Assembly (NCBI RefSeq): GCF_034259205.1
Contig: NZ_CP139487.1
Location: 620,001 to 684,000, forward strand
DNA length: 64,000 bases
Reading direction: 5' to 3'
From: Peredibacter starrii
GTDB lineage: Bacteria; Bdellovibrionota; Bacteriovoracia; Bacteriovoracales; Bacteriovoracaceae
Shown here: one piece after another, positions 32,941 to 41,914 of the stretch
How positions within the stretch are numbered: the stretch's first letter is position 1
How the letters are laid out: every line of letters starts with the position of its first letter
Translations under genes and position numbers: made by a program
The notes under the pieces: model-generated
Told to the model about the DNA's origin: nothing
Databases searched by the model: none
What the model saw: only the letters and a program-made list of their open reading frames with translations

Positions 32941-33411
32941 ATGAAAGTATTTCTTATCTTCCTCATTAGCTTACAGTTCATCACCACTCCCTTTGCGGCA
33001 GAAATCAACTACGAGAGCGAAGTTAGAATTGTCTTAGAGCGTTTGAGATCTGATGGGCCAGTTTCCGTCTTAAAGGAGCTGAAAGGTTCTCTTTACGATT
33101 CTGAATTTGCGGATGCAGTGACTCTCTTGAAGAGAACAGGTTCTGTAAGACCTGAATTCAGAGAAAGCTCCCCTGGAATCTGGGAGTGGGAACAGGACGG
33201 AAATAAGATCCTTTTCTCAATCAATGACCTTAAAAAGGGTGAGATGTGGATAAATCGAAAGCTTTTTAAGTACAAGCACGTTGCCTTCCATGAATTACAA
33301 GATGCCCTACATCCTTATGAAAAGCTCTCAGAGGGCCCATTTACGCGCGCTGAAGGGGTAGTCATTGCGGTTTTGATAGGACACCTAAGTCTTGATAAGA
33401 AAATGAAATAG
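32941..33411 (+). CDS. Exported protein of unknown function, 156 aa
   Basis: Starts at an ATG behind AAGGAGG (MKVFLIFLISLQFITTPFAA), a signal peptide; an in-frame ATG six codons upstream lacks a ribosome site. The mature domain of about 135 residues includes LLKRTGSVRPEFRESSPGIW, then HVAFHELQDALHPYEKLS and ends in basic residues. The HELQDALHP segment looks like a metal-site HExx-His arrangement but is not a classical HExxH. No family recognised. It stands directly upstream of the groESL promoter but is not part of that operon. Confidence 0.7.
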   Translation: MKVFLIFLISLQFITTPFAAEINYESEVRIVLERLRSDGPVSVLKELKGSLYDSEFADAVTLLKRTGSVRPEFRESSPGIWEWEQDGNKILFSINDLKKGEMWINRKLFKYKHVAFHELQDALHPYEKLSEGPFTRAEGVVIAVLIGHLSLDKKMK

Positions 33412-33455
33412 CAGCCTACTGAGTCATCTGCGCTAAATTTTTTTTCAGTGCCAAC

Positions 33456-33483
33456 CTTGACACTTTTCCTAGCATTCCCATCT
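33456..33483 (+). promoter_or_regulatory. Sigma-32-like heat-shock promoter of groESL
   Basis: CTTGACA (33456-33462), a 14-base spacer and CCCATCT (33477-33483) match the RpoH consensus CTTGAAA...CCCATnT almost exactly. It lies 73 bases before the groES start, in the correct orientation. Confidence 0.75.
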
Positions 33484-33496
33484 TCTCGAGTGCAAA
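33469..33496. promoter_or_regulatory. Degenerate CIRCE-like element over the groESL promoter
   Basis: CTAGCATTC (7 of 9 to the CIRCE left arm TTAGCACTC), ten bases, then GAGTGCAAA (8 of 9 to the right arm GAGTGCTAA). The standard spacer is nine, so this is off by one. Overlap with the -10 would suit HrcA repression, but the match may be chance. Confidence 0.35.
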
Positions 33497-33556
33497 ATCT
33501 GATCAATTTTTTTTAAATAATTTTGCGTAGCAAAAATTAAATCTTATGGAGGATGT

Positions 33557-33844
33557 ATGACAGTTAAACCACTTCAAGACCGTGTTCTTATCAAGAGACT
33601 TGAAGAAGAAACCAAATCAGTTGGCGGGATCATTATTCCTGACACTCATAAAGAGAAGCCTGCTCAAGGTGAAGTTATTGCAGTTGGTACTGGTTACCGT
33701 CTTCATGATGGTTCAGTAAAAGCTCTAGACGTAAAAAAAGGCGATAAAGTTCTTTTCGGTAAATACTCTGGCACTGAAGTAAAAGTTGGTGGCGAGAATT
33801 ACCTGATCATGAAAGAAGACGAAATCCTAGGAATTCTTCAGTAA
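33557..33844 (+). CDS. groES: Co-chaperonin GroES
   Basis: 95 residues, full length. The N-terminus [20 protein letters not shown] and the mobile loop [18 protein letters not shown] are diagnostic of GroES, and the end is [12 protein letters not shown]. It forms the heptameric lid of GroEL in the cytoplasm. ATGGAGGATGT precedes the ATG, with GGAGG as ribosome site. First gene of a heat-shock operon with groEL 31 bases downstream. Confidence 0.97.
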   Translation: MTVKPLQDRVLIKRLEEETKSVGGIIIPDTHKEKPAQGEVIAVGTGYRLHDGSVKALDVKKGDKVLFGKYSGTEVKVGGENYLIMKEDEILGILQ

Positions 33845-33863
33845 TAAATTTTTAAATCTCTAA

Positions 33864-35531
<1,668 letters not shown>

Positions 35532-35566
35532 TCTGCTGTCTTACGACAAATTTTGCTAATGATAGA

Positions 35567-35590
35567 GGGCACCTTCAGGTGCCCTTTTTA
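35567..35590 (+). terminator. groESL terminator
   Basis: GGGCACC/GGTGCCC seven-base stem with loop TTCA, followed by TTTTTA, 35 bases after the groEL stop. Confidence 0.92.
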
Positions 35591-35831
35591 TTATGTGCAG
35601 GAAAAAACTTCCATCTGCCTGTAAGAGTGACATGGGGCCAGCGCGCACCAGTATCCTTTCCTACCTTTGAATTTCCAATAGTTCCCTTTTGTCCCTGACC
35701 GAAGCAGTCTTGATAGTAAAAAAGAGAACTTGGCCCTCACACCCATTGGCATCTTCCATGCAATCATAAGGGTCAAGAACTTGCCGGCAGGATGCCAGCA
35801 AAAAACCCATTAGTGCCAGGGAGTCAGGCAT
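35573..35831 (-). pseudogene. Possible frameshifted lipoprotein gene
   Basis: On the minus strand MPDSLALMGFLLASCRQ (from 35831) looks like a short lipoprotein signal with lipobox LASC, then DPYDCMEDANGCEGQVLFF. At a run of six T the same frame deteriorates, while the frame reached by losing one T gives YYQDCFGQGQKGTIGNSKV followed by GARWPHVTLTGRWKFF and a stop in the groEL terminator. This reads like one small exported protein split by a frameshift. There is no Shine-Dalgarno and the signal lacks an N-terminal positive charge, so it may be a decayed gene, an assembly error or chance. The 298-base gap holds nothing else I can see. Confidence 0.25.
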
Positions 35832-36138
35832 GAAAATCGTTTTAACGTTCATTTGTTTGATGGTCTCTTTTTCATCTTGGTCGACAGTCACCGTAGGAAG
35901 TGTTGATTGTCCGGTTCAATTTGAAGGGAGAGTAAAAGAAATCATCGAACCTGTAGGTGCCAGCGGCTTCTTCGATGCCAACACTGTGGTGTTTGAGAAT
36001 CAGCGAACAATTAAAGGTGAGGTGAAAGAGCAAGTGCTTTTAGAAGTCCTCCAAAATGGACCTTTTAAAGTTGCAGTGGAGAAGGATTACCGCGTGCAAC
36101 TGAGAAGTGGAAAACTTTGTTGGATCGAAGAAATTTAA
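35830..36138 (+). CDS. Small exported protein of unknown function, 102 aa
   Basis: MKIVLTFICLMVSFSSWSTV is a signal peptide; the ATG follows AGGGAG six bases upstream. The mature part, about 83 residues, is a beta-rich fold (VQFEGRVKEIIEPVGASGF, TIKGEVKEQVLLEVLQNG) with two cysteines that may pair (SVDCPV near the start, KLCWIEEI at the end). OB-like small barrels look similar, but I cannot name a family. It lies 21 bases before the matrixin-like gene and is probably co-transcribed with it. Confidence 0.7.
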   Translation: MKIVLTFICLMVSFSSWSTVTVGSVDCPVQFEGRVKEIIEPVGASGFFDANTVVFENQRTIKGEVKEQVLLEVLQNGPFKVAVEKDYRVQLRSGKLCWIEEI

Positions 36139-36159
36139 CATTTTTCAGGACGAAAAATT

Positions 36160-36891
36160 ATGTGGAAATGGCTTCTGGTACTAACACTTTCTTCATCTGC
36201 CTGGGGTTACAACCTTACTCAGGATTTTACTAATGGCTTCTACTGGGCCTCTTTGCCAATTAATATCACAGTCGTTGATTCGAATGCCTCACGAAAGTCG
36301 AAGATTCAACAACTGGCCACTAGTGCCATTCAAGAGTGGGAAAGTAAAAGTGGTCTCTCACTTTGGGACCTCACTTCTTCCGGCACCAACAATATCATCC
36401 GCTGGTCAGAGAACTTTGCCAGTGAAACAAGAATGGATCCGAACACTGTTCTGGCCGTGGCCATCCGTTATACGAATGGTCCTTACTTCGCGAAAACTGA
36501 AATTGTGATCAACGGAAATCATGCTTTGAACTTCGATACCAGAAATCTTCAAACAACCATTACCCATGAATTGGGTCATACCATGGGCCTGGATCATTCA
36601 GGTGATATGCTAGCGGTCATGGCGCCGACGCTTCAAAGTCCTTATAACGGTCTTCAAAATGATGACATTATGGGGATGGGGGACGCTCACTCTCAAATTG
36701 AGCACCGACAGATCACTCGTTACGTATCACCTCTGGCCTACTCCGAAGAGTCAAAAGGCTCTCCTTTGAGCTGCGGTACTGTGGGGCCGGCCTCGACTGC
36801 CACGAGCGGGAGCGCTATGGTCTCTCTTGGGATGGGACTCCTGATCGGTTTTGTCAGGAAAATCATCAAGTGGTTTAAGTCTCTTTTCTAA
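36160..36891 (+). CDS. Exported matrixin-like zinc metalloprotease
   Basis: 243 residues with signal peptide MWKWLLVLTLSSSAWGYN. The catalytic motif ITHELGHTMGLDHSG is the metzincin HExxHxxGxxH, and the downstream MAP (AVMAPTL) fits the Met-turn. The fold before it (LPINITVVDS, AIQEWESKSGLSLWDLTSSG) has the matrixin layout. The C-terminus has SCGTVGPAS, then a transmembrane helix (AMVSLGMGLLIGFV) and a basic tail (RKIIKWFK), which is the pattern of C-terminal sorting signals such as MYXO-CTERM or GlyGly-CTERM, here with a CGT motif. It is likely a cell-surface protease that is either anchored or processed. The ATG lacks a strong ribosome site. Confidence 0.85.
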   Translation: MWKWLLVLTLSSSAWGYNLTQDFTNGFYWASLPINITVVDSNASRKSKIQQLATSAIQEWESKSGLSLWDLTSSGTNNIIRWSENFASETRMDPNTVLAVAIRYTNGPYFAKTEIVINGNHALNFDTRNLQTTITHELGHTMGLDHSGDMLAVMAPTLQSPYNGLQNDDIMGMGDAHSQIEHRQITRYVSPLAYSEESKGSPLSCGTVGPASTATSGSAMVSLGMGLLIGFVRKIIKWFKSLF

Positions 36892-36908
36892 ACTCCGAAA
36901 AGGAGGTC

Positions 36909-37370
36909 ATGGAAAGAAAAGAAAACCCATTTATTTTTTATTTAACTCTAGAAGAAAACTTACCCAAAACTTTTTATGTGTTTGATCGCACATTAAAAGA
37001 TTTGGGTTTTATATTGGTGCCGGTTCGCATCGATCAGCTTCAAACTCTGGTGGCGGCCACTGATCAGACACAGATCATTGTTATTGCATCAGTCATCGAT
37101 TCCCGTGAAATGAAAATGTATAACGAAAAAGTCAGGGGACTATTAAAGTATGTCCTCAAATCAAAACGCTTAACGTTTATGCATCTCTCAAGTTACACAA
37201 AGCTCAACGACATCCGACAATATGCCCTCGGGAAAAATTATTTCTTCATGAAATATCCTCTTGATGCTCGTCTATTATCTGCGAAAATTGCTCGATACTA
37301 TGATTTGAAATCTGAGCAGAGCTCAAGATGGCCCGGCGGAAAACGTGCGGGATTAGGAAGTGTCGTATGA
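36909..37370 (+). CDS. Degenerate receiver-like protein, 153 aa
   Basis: No signal peptide; AAAAGGAGG precedes the ATG. The chain has the alternating strand-helix pattern of a response-regulator receiver (IIVIASVIDSRE, LTFMHLSSYT, YFFMKYPLDARLLSAKIARY), and the last of these resembles the K-P loop and final helix of receivers. The phospho-acceptor Asp and acidic pocket are not evident, so it would be phosphorylation-independent. The assignment is an inference from shape only. The stop overlaps the next start (ATGA), indicating a coupled pair. Confidence 0.55.
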   Translation: MERKENPFIFYLTLEENLPKTFYVFDRTLKDLGFILVPVRIDQLQTLVAATDQTQIIVIASVIDSREMKMYNEKVRGLLKYVLKSKRLTFMHLSSYTKLNDIRQYALGKNYFFMKYPLDARLLSAKIARYYDLKSEQSSRWPGGKRAGLGSVV

Positions 37371-37843
37371 AGAGCAAAAATACAGAGGCCACACAAAGAG
37401 TCCTGGTGCTGCTGAAAATTGATGCTAATAATTTATTTAAACGTATCAAAGAAAGAAAATCTGAATATCTCGAGATCTTCGCGCTAAGAAGAACGCGTGA
37501 ACACTTTCCGATGATTTTTAAAAATCGTTATGAAGGTACATCCATCATGGATCTGTCTCACTGTAGTACGGATCTGATCACTACACTTGATCAGTTCTAC
37601 ACTCTCGTTGAAGAGATGAATTGGTATTTGTACCAGACGGAAGATATGCCGAATACCGTGGAAGATTTTATCGACCGCAAAATTCGCCGTATGGAAAAGC
37701 TCTTGAGCACACTTAATTTGTTCCTTGATGCTGAATTAGGAATTGAATCTGAACAAGCGTCCCAGGAACCAGAAGTTCGCTTTATAGATCAAGAGCCGGA
37801 CTTTTCAGATTCATTCAATGATGATACTTCTCAGGAAACATGA
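37367..37843 (+). CDS. Cytoplasmic helical protein of unknown function, 158 aa
   Basis: The ATG at 37367 overlaps the preceding stop; a frame extension to 37328 is not needed. The protein is highly charged and helical (IDANNLFKRIKERKSEYLEI, DLITTLDQFYTLVEEMNWYL), with an acidic tail rich in Asp, Glu and Ser (PEVRFIDQEPDFSDSFNDD). No signal peptide or known motif. The coupling with the receiver-like protein suggests partners in one small regulatory module. The stop overlaps the start of the exported methyltransferase gene. Confidence 0.6.
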   Translation: MKSKNTEATQRVLVLLKIDANNLFKRIKERKSEYLEIFALRRTREHFPMIFKNRYEGTSIMDLSHCSTDLITTLDQFYTLVEEMNWYLYQTEDMPNTVEDFIDRKIRRMEKLLSTLNLFLDAELGIESEQASQEPEVRFIDQEPDFSDSFNDDTSQET

Positions 37844-38514
37844 AATCCTTAGTTCTTGCACTCTTATTCATCTCTCAAATTTCCTGGGCACGTGACCCCA
37901 TCTCGGGCAGTCGTTTCCAACATTTGACTGGGGTAAAAGTTCCGCAAGATTCAAAGACTCAATGGGACGAGAAATACAGTCGCCCCACATTTGTCTACGG
38001 TAAATCACCCGTACAATTTTTGGCAGAAAACTATCACTTCATTCCTTATGAAGGCGCGGTCCTTGATATGGGGATGGGTGAGGGCAGAAATGCTGTTTTC
38101 CTTGCCCAGAAAGGTTACAAGGTAACAGGGATTGATATCAGTTCAGTGGCGGTCAAAAAGTCTTATCTTCTTGCCCAAGAGTTTGGGGTGAAGATCAAAG
38201 GCGTCGTGGCATCACTTAAAGACTATAAGATTCCACCTGGATCTTTTGACGCGATTGTTTGTTTCTATTACGTGGACCGCTCATTAGTTGAAAAAATGAA
38301 AAGCTGGTTAAGACCTGGTGGGATTCTGATTTATGAGGCCCATACGGTTCGTGAAAAAGATCGTCCGCATAAGAAGCGTGATCCACTCGAAGAAGATGTT
38401 TATCTAAAAGAGCAGGAGCTTCTCCGCATGTTCCCTGGCATGCGTGTTCTGAAGTACGAAGAACCTCTTCACGAGAAAGAGTTTCGCTCAAGTATTATTC
38501 TCAGAAAAGAGTAA
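37840..38514 (+). CDS. Class I SAM-methyltransferase-like protein with a signal peptide
   Basis: 224 residues. Residues 1-18 (MKSLVLALLFISQISWAR) look like a Sec signal peptide with cleavage near SWA. The rest is a TehB-type class I methyltransferase: AVLDMGMGEGRNAVFLAQ (motif I, SAM loop), VTGIDISSVAV (motif II), SFDAIVCFYYVDRS (motif IV) and LRPGGILIYEAHT (motif VI). SAM is not known in the periplasm, so export is unexpected. Either the N-terminus is a membrane anchor facing the cytoplasm, the domain is a non-catalytic descendant, or the true start is internal, though no in-frame ATG lies before the fold. The ATG overlaps the upstream stop (ATGA). Confidence 0.72.
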   Translation: MKSLVLALLFISQISWARDPISGSRFQHLTGVKVPQDSKTQWDEKYSRPTFVYGKSPVQFLAENYHFIPYEGAVLDMGMGEGRNAVFLAQKGYKVTGIDISSVAVKKSYLLAQEFGVKIKGVVASLKDYKIPPGSFDAIVCFYYVDRSLVEKMKSWLRPGGILIYEAHTVREKDRPHKKRDPLEEDVYLKEQELLRMFPGMRVLKYEEPLHEKEFRSSIILRKE

Positions 38515-38556
38515 TTCCCATCTCCCAAAAATACTGGACCATGGCATAATCGTATC

Positions 38557-39255
38557 ATGGCCAAACTCTTAATTATTCTCATGATTTTATGTCATACCAT
38601 GTTGGTGTGGTCGCAATCGAATGAGTCCACTAAGGACGAGAATGGCAGTCATTTCACAGGCCGCATTTCGCGTCTCAATTCCAAAGCACGTCTTGCCCGC
38701 ATCAGAACAGATTTTGAAAATATAAAGTTTTTAAACCGGAAGGATCGTGTTGAATTTTGGAATGAGACTTATCCGGATCAACGCTGTATGGCCTTGGTGG
38801 AAGGCAGAACGAATGATTATCTGCTGTTGAAGATTTCGCAGTTTGATCAATGTGTGGTGAAAGTTCATTTCACGACCGGTTCATACCTTCATTTCCAAAG
38901 TCCTGATCTGGCCCAAACTGTAAAAATCGCCAAAGAACTTGTGGAGATTCTTTTGAAAAAAAGACTGGCCATGCAGGCCAAGAAAGATCGCCATCAAAAA
39001 GACCTATCTGGTTACGTCGAAAAAGTCGATGCCGTTAACAAACGTTACGAAGTCCTTCGTCAAAAATTAGAAATCGAATGGCAAAAAGAACTTTCAAATC
39101 TCGAAGAAGATAAGTCTCGTTCATTTACTGAATTTAAAAATGCCGAAGCTCGTCTGAATGAAATCGATACCAAGCTCGAAGCTTACCGAGTTGAAGACCA
39201 CAATCTGAAGTTGGATAGATGGTCTCTTGATCCCGCACTTTATATTAAGAAATAG
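38557..39255 (+). CDS. Exported coiled-coil protein, 232 aa
   Basis: A hydrophobic start (MAKLLIILMILCHTMLVWSQ) is a signal peptide. A beta-rich domain follows (FTGRISRLNSKARLARIRTD, MALVEGRTNDYLLLKISQ). Residues 125-215 are a long charged helix with heptad-like spacing (KIAKELVEILLKKRLAMQAK, LRQKLEIEWQKELSNLEEDK), probably a coiled coil. It may be a periplasmic adaptor or oligomerisation factor. It precedes the substrate-binding protein gene by 15 bases and could share its transcript. Family not recognised. Confidence 0.68.
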   Translation: MAKLLIILMILCHTMLVWSQSNESTKDENGSHFTGRISRLNSKARLARIRTDFENIKFLNRKDRVEFWNETYPDQRCMALVEGRTNDYLLLKISQFDQCVVKVHFTTGSYLHFQSPDLAQTVKIAKELVEILLKKRLAMQAKKDRHQKDLSGYVEKVDAVNKRYEVLRQKLEIEWQKELSNLEEDKSRSFTEFKNAEARLNEIDTKLEAYRVEDHNLKLDRWSLDPALYIKK

Positions 39256-39270
39256 TTTTAAGGAGTTTAT

Positions 39271-40881
39271 ATGGCGGCCAAAGGCTTGCGCACATTTTTA
39301 GTTATTGCACTCATCGCTCTGGTGGGATGTCAGGGGAAGAGTAAAAAATCGGGTAGCACGATTTATTACAACATCGGTGGCGAACCAACGACGTTAAACC
39401 CGATGACCGCCTCAGATGGTTACACTCAGGCGGTTCACGCTTATTTATTCGACTCGCTTCTTGATCGCGATTTGGATACTTACGAGTGGAAACCAGCACT
39501 TGCTACTGAGTGGAAAATTTCAGACGACAAAAGAACTTTTGAGTTCAAATTACGTGAAGGCGTGAAATTCCATGATGGTAAGGAAGTTACCGCAGAAGAC
39601 GTTAAGTATTCATATGATGTGATCTTTACTGAAGACTTTAAAGCGGTTCAGCTTCGTTCATTTTATGAAGCAGTTAAAGAAGTAGTGGTGGTAGATAAAT
39701 ACACTGTAAGATTCACAGTTAAAGATGATTACTTCCAAAACTTTGATGTTTGCGCAGGGATTACTGTTCTTCCTAAGCACTATTACGGCAACCCAGAAAA
39801 TAAAAAAGAGTTTAGTCGTAAGGTCGTGGGCTCAGGTCCTTATATGTTCACGAAGTATGATAAGGGCCAGAAAATTATCCTGGTTCAAAACCCTGATTGG
39901 TGGGGAAGAAAAGTAGAGGCAGAAAAGAACTCTCATACTATTCCTAAAATCGTCCTACGTTTTGTTGCTGAAGAAAACGTTTCGCTTGAGCTTCTTAAAA
40001 AAGGCGACATCGATTTCTTATCATTCCGTCCAGAAGGCTTCGTAAAGAAGACGGTAGGGAAAATCTGGGACGATAAGATTGTTAAAGTTAAAACTGAGAA
40101 CAAAAGCCCAAAGGGATACAACTTCATTGGTTGGAACTTTAAACACCCAATTCTGAAAGATCGTGAAGTAAGAAAGGCCCTCTATATGTTATTCAACCGT
40201 CCACTGATGCTGGATAAGTTTGAATACAATCTTTCTGAGTACGCTACTGGCCCAATCTATGTTCAGTCTGACTATGCTTCCCCTAATGTTAAGCCAGTTC
40301 AATTTAATCCAAACGAGGCCCTGAAAGTTCTGAATCAAGCGGGTTGGAAGGACACAGATAAAGACGGTCTTTTGGATAAGGTCATCAATGGAAAGAAGAC
40401 TCCACTTTCAATCACGATCCTAGAGCCGACTCAAGAGATGGCGAAGTATCTGACAATTTTTAAAGAAGATGCAAGTAAAGTGGGTGTTGAAATCAACATC
40501 AAAAACATTGAGTGGAACTCATTCGTAAAACTTTTGGATGAGAAAAACTTTGAGGCCGTTCGTCTAGCTTGGGGCGGTGGTGGGGTTGATTGGGATCCAA
40601 AACAGATCTGGCACACGTCTTCTAGTAAAGGTGCAGGTTCTAACTTCATTCAATACTCAAATGCGGAAGTTGATAGGCTCATTGATGAAGCACGTAAGCT
40701 TTATGAAAAAGAGCAACGTCTACCACTTCTTCGTAAAGTGCATGAAATTATTTCGGCCGACTACCCATATGTGTGGTGGTTCAACTCTAAATACACGCTT
40801 TACGGAACGACTAAACGTGTAGATAGACCAAAAGATACTTTTACATACGGTGTGGGCCAACAATACTGGAAGTTGAAATAA
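39271..40881 (+). CDS. Peptide ABC transporter substrate-binding lipoprotein
   Basis: 536 residues. The signal ends in LIALVGCQGK (lipobox LVGC). SBP_bac_5 features are YYNIGGEPTTLNPMTASDGY, FDSLLDRDLDTYEWKPALAT and LREGVKFHDGKEVTAEDVKY, the last being the family signature. It is of the OppA/YejA size. The two permeases directly downstream are YejB- and YejE-like, suggesting uptake of peptides (or peptide-like compounds such as microcin C in E. coli) from digested protein. AAGGAG precedes the ATG at 39271. Confidence 0.9.
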   Translation: MAAKGLRTFLVIALIALVGCQGKSKKSGSTIYYNIGGEPTTLNPMTASDGYTQAVHAYLFDSLLDRDLDTYEWKPALATEWKISDDKRTFEFKLREGVKFHDGKEVTAEDVKYSYDVIFTEDFKAVQLRSFYEAVKEVVVVDKYTVRFTVKDDYFQNFDVCAGITVLPKHYYGNPENKKEFSRKVVGSGPYMFTKYDKGQKIILVQNPDWWGRKVEAEKNSHTIPKIVLRFVAEENVSLELLKKGDIDFLSFRPEGFVKKTVGKIWDDKIVKVKTENKSPKGYNFIGWNFKHPILKDREVRKALYMLFNRPLMLDKFEYNLSEYATGPIYVQSDYASPNVKPVQFNPNEALKVLNQAGWKDTDKDGLLDKVINGKKTPLSITILEPTQEMAKYLTIFKEDASKVGVEINIKNIEWNSFVKLLDEKNFEAVRLAWGGGGVDWDPKQIWHTSSSKGAGSNFIQYSNAEVDRLIDEARKLYEKEQRLPLLRKVHEIISADYPYVWWFNSKYTLYGTTKRVDRPKDTFTYGVGQQYWKLK

Positions 40882-40882
40882 T

Positions 40883-41914
40883 ATGCTGAAGTACTTCCTT
40901 CGACGAATGGCCATCCTGATTCCTACATTGTTAGGAGTGACGGTCATTGTATTTATCATTATCAATATGGCCCCGGGTGGTCCAATTGAGCAGAGGCTGC
41001 AACAAATCCGCTTTGGCGGTGGTGACACTTCTGGAAATACAAGCAGTAGTCGCGGAGCAAGTCAGGGTGTATCTGATGAAGTTCTGGAAGCACTAAAAAA
41101 ACAGTATGGTTTTGATAAGCCGATGCATGTTCGCTACCTCATTTGGTTAAAGAACATTGCGACCTTGAATTTTGGAGAAAGCTTCACTTACGAAGAGCCG
41201 GTTATAGACGTGATCGTGAGTAAGTTTCCCGTCTCTCTTCAGTTTGGGATTATTTCTTTGATATTGAGTTATCTCGTATCGATTCCATTAGGGATTGTGA
41301 AAGCGATCAAACACGGAAGTTTCTTTGATCTCTCATCAAGCTTTATGTTGTTTGTCTTTTACTCCATACCATCCTTTATGCTGGCGATTCTCTTGATTGT
41401 ATTTTTCTCCGGCGGAAGTTTCTTTGAAATCTTCCCAGTAGGGGGACTTAATTCAGAGATGTATGATGAGTTAAGTACTTTCGATAAGTTTTTAGACCGC
41501 GTTCATCACTTTATTCTTCCATTGATTTGTTACACCATTGGTTCATTTACCAGCCTAACGATCTTGATGAAGAACTCTCTTATTGAAGAAATTAAAAAAG
41601 ACTACATTCGTACTGCCCGTGCCAAGGGTCTGAATGAAAAAGTAGTCTATATGAAGCATGCACTAAGAAATGCGTTGATCCCAATCGTAACGGGTCTTGG
41701 TGGATTTTTAACTGTGTTCTTTGCTGGATCCCTTCTTCTTGAAACGATTTTCCAACTCGATGGCATTGGCCTTTTAAGTTACAAGAGCATTTTGTCTCGA
41801 GACTATAACGTGATTATGGGTCTGGTTTTCATTCAAAGTGCGCTGTTCCTGATTGGTAACGTACTTTCTGACTTTGCCTATGTTCTCGTAGATCCAAGGA
41901 TTGATTTCACATGA
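40883..41914 (+). CDS. Peptide ABC transporter permease, YejB/OppB-like
   Basis: 343 residues, about six transmembrane helices. The N-terminal YFLRRMAILIPTLLGVTVIV is typical of OppB/DppB permeases, and the coupling-helix EAA loop is RTARAKGLNEKVVYMKHALR. A family-specific insert between helix 1 and the first domain (residues 40-75, rich in Gly, Ser and Gln: GGGDTSGNTSSSRG) is the YejB variant. It starts one base after the substrate-binding protein stop and overlaps the next permease by four bases. Confidence 0.92.
   Translation: MLKYFLRRMAILIPTLLGVTVIVFIIINMAPGGPIEQRLQQIRFGGGDTSGNTSSSRGASQGVSDEVLEALKKQYGFDKPMHVRYLIWLKNIATLNFGESFTYEEPVIDVIVSKFPVSLQFGIISLILSYLVSIPLGIVKAIKHGSFFDLSSSFMLFVFYSIPSFMLAILLIVFFSGGSFFEIFPVGGLNSEMYDELSTFDKFLDRVHHFILPLICYTIGSFTSLTILMKNSLIEEIKKDYIRTARAKGLNEKVVYMKHALRNALIPIVTGLGGFLTVFFAGSLLLETIFQLDGIGLLSYKSILSRDYNVIMGLVFIQSALFLIGNVLSDFAYVLVDPRIDFT

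Noticed and set aside
36909-37370. Active response regulator
   Set aside because: The strand-helix pattern is suggestive, but the phospho-Asp and acidic pair are not found, so it is listed only as receiver-like.
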